From: Thiobacillus sp. 65-29
GTDB taxonomy: Bacteria; Pseudomonadota; Gammaproteobacteria; Burkholderiales; Thiobacillaceae
Reading direction: 5' to 3'
Length of the DNA: 64,000 nucleotides
Assembly: GCA_001899775.1 (NCBI GenBank)
Contig: MKWN01000043.1
Coordinates: 1-64,000 of the forward strand
The translations under genes and the position numbers were made by a program. Numbering within the stretch: the stretch's first letter is position 1; each line of letters opens with the position of its first letter. Below the pieces are notes generated by a model that ran no database searches, had not been told where the DNA came from, and saw only the letters and a list, made by a program, of their open reading frames with translations. Below are positions 59,712 through 64,000 of the stretch, one piece after another.

Positions 59712-61055
59712 TCAGCCGGCCGATGGAAAGTGCAGGCTGATGGCAAGCCCGTGGCCACCGTCGGCGCGTGGCAGGCCTTCGCCGAGCGCGAGGCGCGCGT
59801 GCGACAGCGCGGCAATGCGGGCGACGATCGACAGCCCGAGTCCGCAGCCCTCGCTGTCGGATTCGCCACGCACGAAGCGTGCGGTGAGCCGCGCGCGTTC
59901 GTCGGCCGGCACGCCGGGACCGTCGTCGGCGACGCGCACGACGCTGACCACGATGCGCGCATGGGCCCCGGCGTAACGCAATGCGTTGTCGACAAGGTTG
60001 CGCACGGCGATCGACAGCCAGCCGGGATTGACCGCGATGCGACAGCCTGCCGCCAGCTCGGCTTCCAGTGTCTGGTCGTGCTGCCGTGCCAGCGGCAGCA
60101 GCTCGGCGCACACCGTTGCGACGGTTTCCGCCGGATCGACGAACGTTGCGGCGGGGTGCGCGTTGGCCGGGTCGACGCGTGCCAGCGTGAGCAGTTGCTC
60201 GACCAGGTGGGTCATGCGATCGACACCTGCGGTCACCTGCGTCAGTGCGCGCTGGCGCCCCGCGTCGTCCTGCGCGCGCAGTGCGACCTGCGCCTGCACT
60301 TTCAGGGCCGCCAGCGGCGTGCGCAGTTCGTGCGCGGCGTCGGCGGTGAAGCGCCGCTCGCTCTCGAACGCCGCGTTGACGCGCCCGATCAGCGCATTGA
60401 GCGCGCTGCGCAGCGGCGCGATCTCGCTCGGCAGCGGTGCGCGCTCGTCGAGCGGCGCCAGTTGCTGCGGATCGAGCGCCGCGACCTCGCGTGCAGCGGC
60501 ATCGACCGGGCGCAGGCTGCGCCCCACCCCCCACCACACGGCGAACGCCATCAAGGGCAACGCGACCGCGCCGGGGGCGAGCACGGAAAAGCCGATTTCA
60601 CGCGCCAGCCGTTCGCGTGCGGCGTGCGCGTGACCGACCACCACCCGATACTCGGCATCCTTGCCGGTGACTGCATAGACCCGCCAGCGCTCGCCGCGGT
60701 GCGCGATCTCGCTGAAGCCCGCGTGTATTTCGGCGGCGAACCCCGAATGTCCGGCCGAGACCACCAGCCGCTGCATGCGGTGATGGCGCTCGCGCCAGAC
60801 CTCGAAAGCGATCGGTACCGTGTGGGCGTGGCCGTTTTCGTGGAGTTCCTTGACGAAGTCCTTGACGTCGCCGCCTTCGACGATGGCAAGCAGGGTTTCG
60901 GCGAGCTGCATCAACTGCGTATCGAGCATTTCGTCGGCTTCGTGGTGGGCACGCTGGTAGGCGATGAGCGCAGCGAACAGCCAGATGGCGGCGAGGGCGC
61001 CGGTCAGCAGCCACACCAGCCGATGCCGCAGCGAGTACCCGGGAGGCGTGCTCAT
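59712..61055 (-). CDS. QseC-like sensor histidine kinase
   Basis: 447 residues. Transmembrane helices at about 12-32 and 163-183 enclose a periplasmic sensor (about 33-160). HAMP-like linker, phospho-acceptor ADAAHELRTPLAALKVQAQV (about 245), N-box NLVDNALRYAGAH (about 354), G1 VRVADDGPGVPADER and G2 GCGLGLSIVARIAAL. ATG overlaps the upstream regulator's stop. QseC/PmrB-type by overall pattern; the signal is unknown, perhaps metal given context. Confidence 0.9.
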   Translation of the reverse strand: MSTPPGYSLRHRLVWLLTGALAAIWLFAALIAYQRAHHEADEMLDTQLMQLAETLLAIVEGGDVKDFVKELHENGHAHTVPIAFEVWRERHHRMQRLVVSAGHSGFAAEIHAGFSEIAHRGERWRVYAVTGKDAEYRVVVGHAHAARERLAREIGFSVLAPGAVALPLMAFAVWWGVGRSLRPVDAAAREVAALDPQQLAPLDERAPLPSEIAPLRSALNALIGRVNAAFESERRFTADAAHELRTPLAALKVQAQVALRAQDDAGRQRALTQVTAGVDRMTHLVEQLLTLARVDPANAHPAATFVDPAETVATVCAELLPLARQHDQTLEAELAAGCRIAVNPGWLSIAVRNLVDNALRYAGAHARIVVSVVRVADDGPGVPADERARLTARFVRGESDSEGCGLGLSIVARIAALSHARLALGEGLPRADGGHGLAISLHFPSAG

Positions 61056-61723
61056 GCCCCGGCCGGCTGGACGGTTGCCATGTAGCCGACGCCGCGCACG
61101 GTGCGGATGAACTCGCTGCCGAGCTTGCGGCGCAGGTGATGGATGTGGACCTCGAGCGCGTTGCTGTCGACCGCGTCGTTCCAGGAATACAGCTGCTCCT
61201 CCAGCGCGCGCCGCGTGAGTACGCGCTCGGCGTTCTGCATCAATACATGCAGCAGGTCGAATTCGCGTCCAGTGAGCTCGACCCCCTGACCGCCGCACGT
61301 CACCGTGCGCGCGGCCGGGTTGAGTTCGATTGTGCCGAGCGTGAGCAGGGGCTCCGGGCGGCCGTGCGCGCGGCGTACCAGCGCGCGCAGGCGTGCCGCC
61401 ACCTCGTCCAGATCGAAAGGCTTGAGCACGTAGTCGTCGGCGCCCAGGTCGAGCCCCTGCACCTTGTCCTCGACGCGGTCGCGTGCGGTGAGGATGAGCA
61501 CGGGCGTGGCATCGCGGCGTTCGCGCAGCCAGCGCAGCACCGACAGCCCGTCGCGCTTCGGCAGTCCGAGGTCGAGCACCAGCGCGGCGAAGCCCTCCGC
61601 CGCCAGCGCCGCGACCGCGGCTTCGCCGTCGCGCACCCAGTCGACGGTGAAGCCGGATTGTGCGAGGCCCGCCTGCAGGCCATCACCGAGCAGGGTGTCG
61701 TCTTCAACCAGCAGTATGCGCAT
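61052..61723 (-). CDS. QseB-like (OmpR family) response regulator
   Basis: 223 residues: receiver domain with acidic pair EDDTLLGDG, phospho-Asp in LVLDLGLPKRDG (about 51), conserved Thr/Lys in VLILTARDRVEDK and YVLKPFDLDEV, and a C-terminal winged helix (LTGREFDLLHVLMQN, LEVHIHHLRRKLGSEFIRTV, GVGYMA). The sensor gene overlaps its end. It likely binds the CTTAA repeats at 62646-62733. A 251-bp gap (61724-61974) on its upstream side shows no gene. Confidence 0.92.
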   Translation of the reverse strand: MRILLVEDDTLLGDGLQAGLAQSGFTVDWVRDGEAAVAALAAEGFAALVLDLGLPKRDGLSVLRWLRERRDATPVLILTARDRVEDKVQGLDLGADDYVLKPFDLDEVAARLRALVRRAHGRPEPLLTLGTIELNPAARTVTCGGQGVELTGREFDLLHVLMQNAERVLTRRALEEQLYSWNDAVDSNALEVHIHHLRRKLGSEFIRTVRGVGYMATVQPAGA

Positions 61724-61974
61724 GATCCTGGAAACGGGCGTAGGAGGCGGTCAATGGCGCGTTCGGGCGGGTGCCTGGCGCGGCCTCGCCGCGGTGGGTG
61801 ACGCGGCCCGTCGCAAGGCACAGGATATCAGTCTGTGCAGCCACGACAAGGCGGGTGCCCCCCTGCAACGCGTGTGGGGCGGAGCATGGACGTCGGTTAC
61901 GCAATCTCCGGCGGTGTCCGTGGCAGAGCGGCAGGTTGAAATCCTGACCGCCCTTGAGCCAGATTGCGGACGCA

Positions 61975-62598
61975 TCAATGATCATGGCGGATTGCCCGTT
62001 CCGGATCGAGATACTGCTTGCCGGTGATCATGCTTTGCGCGACACGTTCGCCGCGCCAATGGTGGAACGCGAGCGCCGCGAGATGCAGACCGATGAAGAT
62101 CAGCAGCAGCGCGAAGCCGGCTTCGTGCGGCTCCTCCAGCAAGTCCTCGAAGCCCTTCGCCCCAGCGAGCCACGGGACGAGCGGACCCGCTTCGAACTCG
62201 ATGGCGGCAAGCCCGATGCCGGTGACTGCCATCACTGCCATGACCAGATACGCGAACAGGTAACCGAGGCTGGCGACGGGGTCGTGGCCGGCGCGATGTG
62301 ATACCGGCAGGTGCAGGCGGAACAGGTCGCGCCACGCCGCGGGGTGCCACAGGTCGCTCCAGCGTGCGCTTGCCGGGCCGACCACACCCCACAGCAGGCG
62401 CGCCAGCAGCGCCGCGACGAAGACATAGCCGGTGACGAGATGCGCATTCCACAGCGTCGTTTCGGCCGCGCTGTGTTCGAACGCGTCGGCGAGCTGGCTG
62501 GTCGCGACCAGTGTGACCACCGACAGGGCGATAGTCCAGTGCAGTGTCCGCAGCAGCGGGTCATAGACCCGATGCGGGCTGAGTTTGGTAGCAGACAT
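61975..62598 (-). CDS. Cytochrome b561 family protein
   Basis: 207-residue membrane dihaem cytochrome. Helices carry histidines: YDPLLRTLHWTIALSVVTLV (about 12), WNAHLVTGYVFVAALLARLL (about 50) and HEAGFALLLIFIGLHLAALA with HHWRGERVAQSMITGKQYL (about 158-200), the typical tail of the family. Accepts electrons from quinol or supplies haem-linked redox partners. AAGGAGG is 6 bp before the ATG. Divergent from the RND operon; a CTTAA box lies 48 bp upstream. Confidence 0.9.
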   Translation of the reverse strand: MSATKLSPHRVYDPLLRTLHWTIALSVVTLVATSQLADAFEHSAAETTLWNAHLVTGYVFVAALLARLLWGVVGPASARWSDLWHPAAWRDLFRLHLPVSHRAGHDPVASLGYLFAYLVMAVMAVTGIGLAAIEFEAGPLVPWLAGAKGFEDLLEEPHEAGFALLLIFIGLHLAALAFHHWRGERVAQSMITGKQYLDPERAIRHDH

Positions 62599-62645
62599 GG
62601 CAGCCTCCTTGCGTGGTTGGGAGGATTGCATTGTCGGCGGCCTGC

Positions 62646-62662
62646 CTTAAACCTGCCTTAAC
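62646..62662. promoter_or_regulatory. CTTAA direct-repeat box 1 (PmrA/QseB type)
   Basis: CTTAAA-CCTGC-CTTAAC: two hexamers 11 bp apart, matching the YTTAAK-N5-YTTAAK pattern bound by PmrA/QseB-type regulators. It lies 48 bp upstream of the cytochrome b561 start. Confidence 0.65.
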
Positions 62663-62716
62663 CCACACCTTACAATGGAGGCATGGTCCGGTATTGGAAA
62701 CCGTCCATGCACTTGA

Positions 62717-62733
62717 CTTAATCTTTCCTTAAG
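62717..62733 (+). promoter_or_regulatory. CTTAA direct-repeat box 2 (PmrA/QseB type)
   Basis: CTTAAT-CTTTC-CTTAAG: again two hexamers 11 bp apart, here in the -35 position relative to a -10-like CAAAAT (62744-62749) and 57 bp before the adaptor gene. A good match to the PmrA/QseB site, placed as for activated promoters. Confidence 0.75.
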
Positions 62734-62789
62734 CGTCCACGGGCAAAATACCCGCAGTCATCTTTGCATTTTCCTTCTGGAGTTTTCCC

Positions 62790-63845
62790 ATGCTTGCTGC
62801 CACCCTTTCCCGGAGTCTGCTGGCCTTGAGCCTGGCAGGCACCCTGCCTGCCCTGGCGGCCGACGTCCTGCCGTTTACCCCGGCGCAGAAGCAGAATCTG
62901 GGCATCGCCAGCGAGGCCGCGCAGGCGCAGGCCGAGGGGCCGGCGCTCACCTATCCTGCGCGGGTCGTCGCCGCACCGACGGGTGTGCGGGTGGTGGCGG
63001 CGGCCGGCGCGGCGCTGGTGACGCAGCTGCACGTGCAGGCGGGCGACAGCGTGAAGCGCGGCGCGCCACTCGTCACCCTGTCGATGCCCGGCCTCGCGGA
63101 CGCCCGCAACACGCTGACGCAGGCGCGCCTGCGCGCGCAGCTCGCCGCCGACAATGCCGCACGCGACGAAAAGCTGTTCGCCGAGGGACTCATCGCCGAG
63201 GCGCGCCTGCGTGCCACGCGCACCGAAGCCCAGGCGGCGCACGCCGGCCTTGCCGCAGCGCAGCAGGCGCTGGCCTGGCTTGGGCAGGGCAAGGTTGCCG
63301 GCAGCGCCATCACCCTGGTTGCGCCCATCGCCGGCGCGGTGTCGGAAACCACCGCCGAGCCCGGCCTGCGCGTCGACGCCGGCATGGCGCTGATGAAGCT
63401 CGTGGATCCGTCGCAGCTCGCGTTGGAGATTCCCCTGAGCACCGCGCAGGCGCGACAGGTCGCGGTCGGTCAGCGTGTGACGCTTGGCGGGCAGGAGGCG
63501 AGTGGCCGCGTCATCGCGCTCTTGCCGCAGCTCAATGCGGCGCAGAGCGTACTGGTGCGCGCCAGCCTCACCGATCCCCAGCGCCTGCTGCGTCCCGGCC
63601 AGTCGGTGCAGGCGGCGCTCGTGGGGACGAGCGCCGCGCAGGGAGCGGTGGTGCCGGCAGTCGCCCTGGTGTGGAAAGGTACCGCGCCGCACGTGTTCGT
63701 CGAAACCGCGCAGGGCTTCATGCCCACGCCGGTGACGCTGCTGCGGCGCAACGCCGAGCAGGCGGAAGTCAGTGGCCTTGCCGCCGGCGCCCGTGTCGCG
63801 GTACGTGGTGTGGCGGCCTTGAAGGCCCGCTGGCTTGGGGAGTAA
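62790..63845 (+). CDS. RND efflux periplasmic adaptor (CusB/CzcB-like)
   Basis: 351-residue membrane-fusion protein linking an RND pump to an outer-membrane channel. Signal peptide (about 1-23, LSLAGTLPALAA). Lipoyl/barrel parts: LHVQAGDSVKRGAPLVTLSM (about 79), a helical hairpin (about 105-165), TLVAPIAGAVSETTAEPGLR (about 172) and a C-terminal barrel ending VAVRGVAALKARW. Short adaptor type without an N-terminal metal-binding extension. Starts an operon with the pump gene. Confidence 0.88.
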   Translation: MLAATLSRSLLALSLAGTLPALAADVLPFTPAQKQNLGIASEAAQAQAEGPALTYPARVVAAPTGVRVVAAAGAALVTQLHVQAGDSVKRGAPLVTLSMPGLADARNTLTQARLRAQLAADNAARDEKLFAEGLIAEARLRATRTEAQAAHAGLAAAQQALAWLGQGKVAGSAITLVAPIAGAVSETTAEPGLRVDAGMALMKLVDPSQLALEIPLSTAQARQVAVGQRVTLGGQEASGRVIALLPQLNAAQSVLVRASLTDPQRLLRPGQSVQAALVGTSAAQGAVVPAVALVWKGTAPHVFVETAQGFMPTPVTLLRRNAEQAEVSGLAAGARVAVRGVAALKARWLGE

Positions 63846-63848
63846 GCG

Positions 63849-64000
63849 ATGTTCAATGCCATGATCGAAATCGCGCTGGTGCGCCGCTGGGCGGTCCTGT
63901 TCTTCGCATTGCTGCTTGCCGCCCTTGGCATCCGTGCTTTCCAGTCGCTTCCCATCGACGCCTTTCCCGATGTCTCGACCACTCAGGTCAAGCTGATCCT
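63849..64000 (+). CDS. RND efflux pump, CusA/CzcA type (N-terminal part)
   Basis: First 50 codons only. MFNAMIEIALVRRWAVLFFA then LPIDAFPDVSTTQVKL is the typical beginning of heavy-metal RND pumps: the first membrane helix and the PDVT-like porter start. Three bases after the adaptor stop. Truncated by the window edge; monovalent versus divalent metal specificity cannot be judged. Confidence 0.9.
   Translation, partial: MFNAMIEIALVRRWAVLFFALLLAALGIRAFQSLPIDAFPDVSTTQVKLI

Overview
The window is a GC-rich, gene-dense stretch of a proteobacterial chromosome. Most features point to a betaproteobacterium, perhaps in the Rhodocyclales/Nitrosomonadales range: groES under a CIRCE element, a complete dcw cluster running mraZ to lpxC followed by dciA/secA, a PEP-CTERM protein with a sigma-54-type promoter, a TviB/TviC nucleotide-sugar pair, and several dispersed palindromic repeats. 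No species can be named from the sequence alone.

Layout. 1-605: groEL (partial) and groES, leftward. 881-8706: a mixed region with a ferric-reductase-like flavocytochrome, a LigB-type dioxygenase lying between two direct repeats, bioA, a TetR regulator, a beta-CASP RNase-like protein and an outer-membrane phospholipase A. 8860-16199: a baeRF-type protein, an ABC transporter (fused permease plus ATPase, no binding protein), a trypsin-like protease, and tviB-tviC. 16256-24782: an HDOD-GAF regulator, dacB, a META/YbaY protein, an EAL-HDOD protein, ubiD, and the conserved dolP-diaA-yraN group. 24801-27154: rsmI-pyrC and the RNase P RNA. 27167-46534: the dcw division/cell-wall cluster, with a sigma-70-like promoter and four MraZ boxes in front. 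46531-52042: cyclic-di-GMP genes, a rhodanese and a PEP-CTERM protein. 52083-58937: an RHH-like protein, a putative glycosyltransferase, a putative sulfotransferase, dciA, secA and two small conserved proteins. 59358-64000: a QseBC-like two-component system, cytochrome b561 and the start of a Cus/Czc-type RND efflux operon, with two CTTAA direct-repeat boxes between the divergent genes.

The most unusual feature is inside the dcw cluster. Three junctions (mraY/murD, ftsW/murG, murG/murC) carry insertions that duplicate the end of the upstream gene or the start of the downstream gene. In all three, the inserted DNA is an open frame whose start codon overlaps the preceding stop and whose stop overlaps the next start. 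The ATGA/TGATG chain of the operon is therefore unbroken across five mini-ORFs. All seven base differences between the duplicated gene ends are silent. This looks like selection to keep translational coupling, or a class of short element that is tolerated only when it does so.

A second theme is a 291-bp non-autonomous element with about 18-bp terminal inverted repeats, present in three copies. The two full-length copies have apparent 5-bp target duplications (ATAAT and ATGAT).
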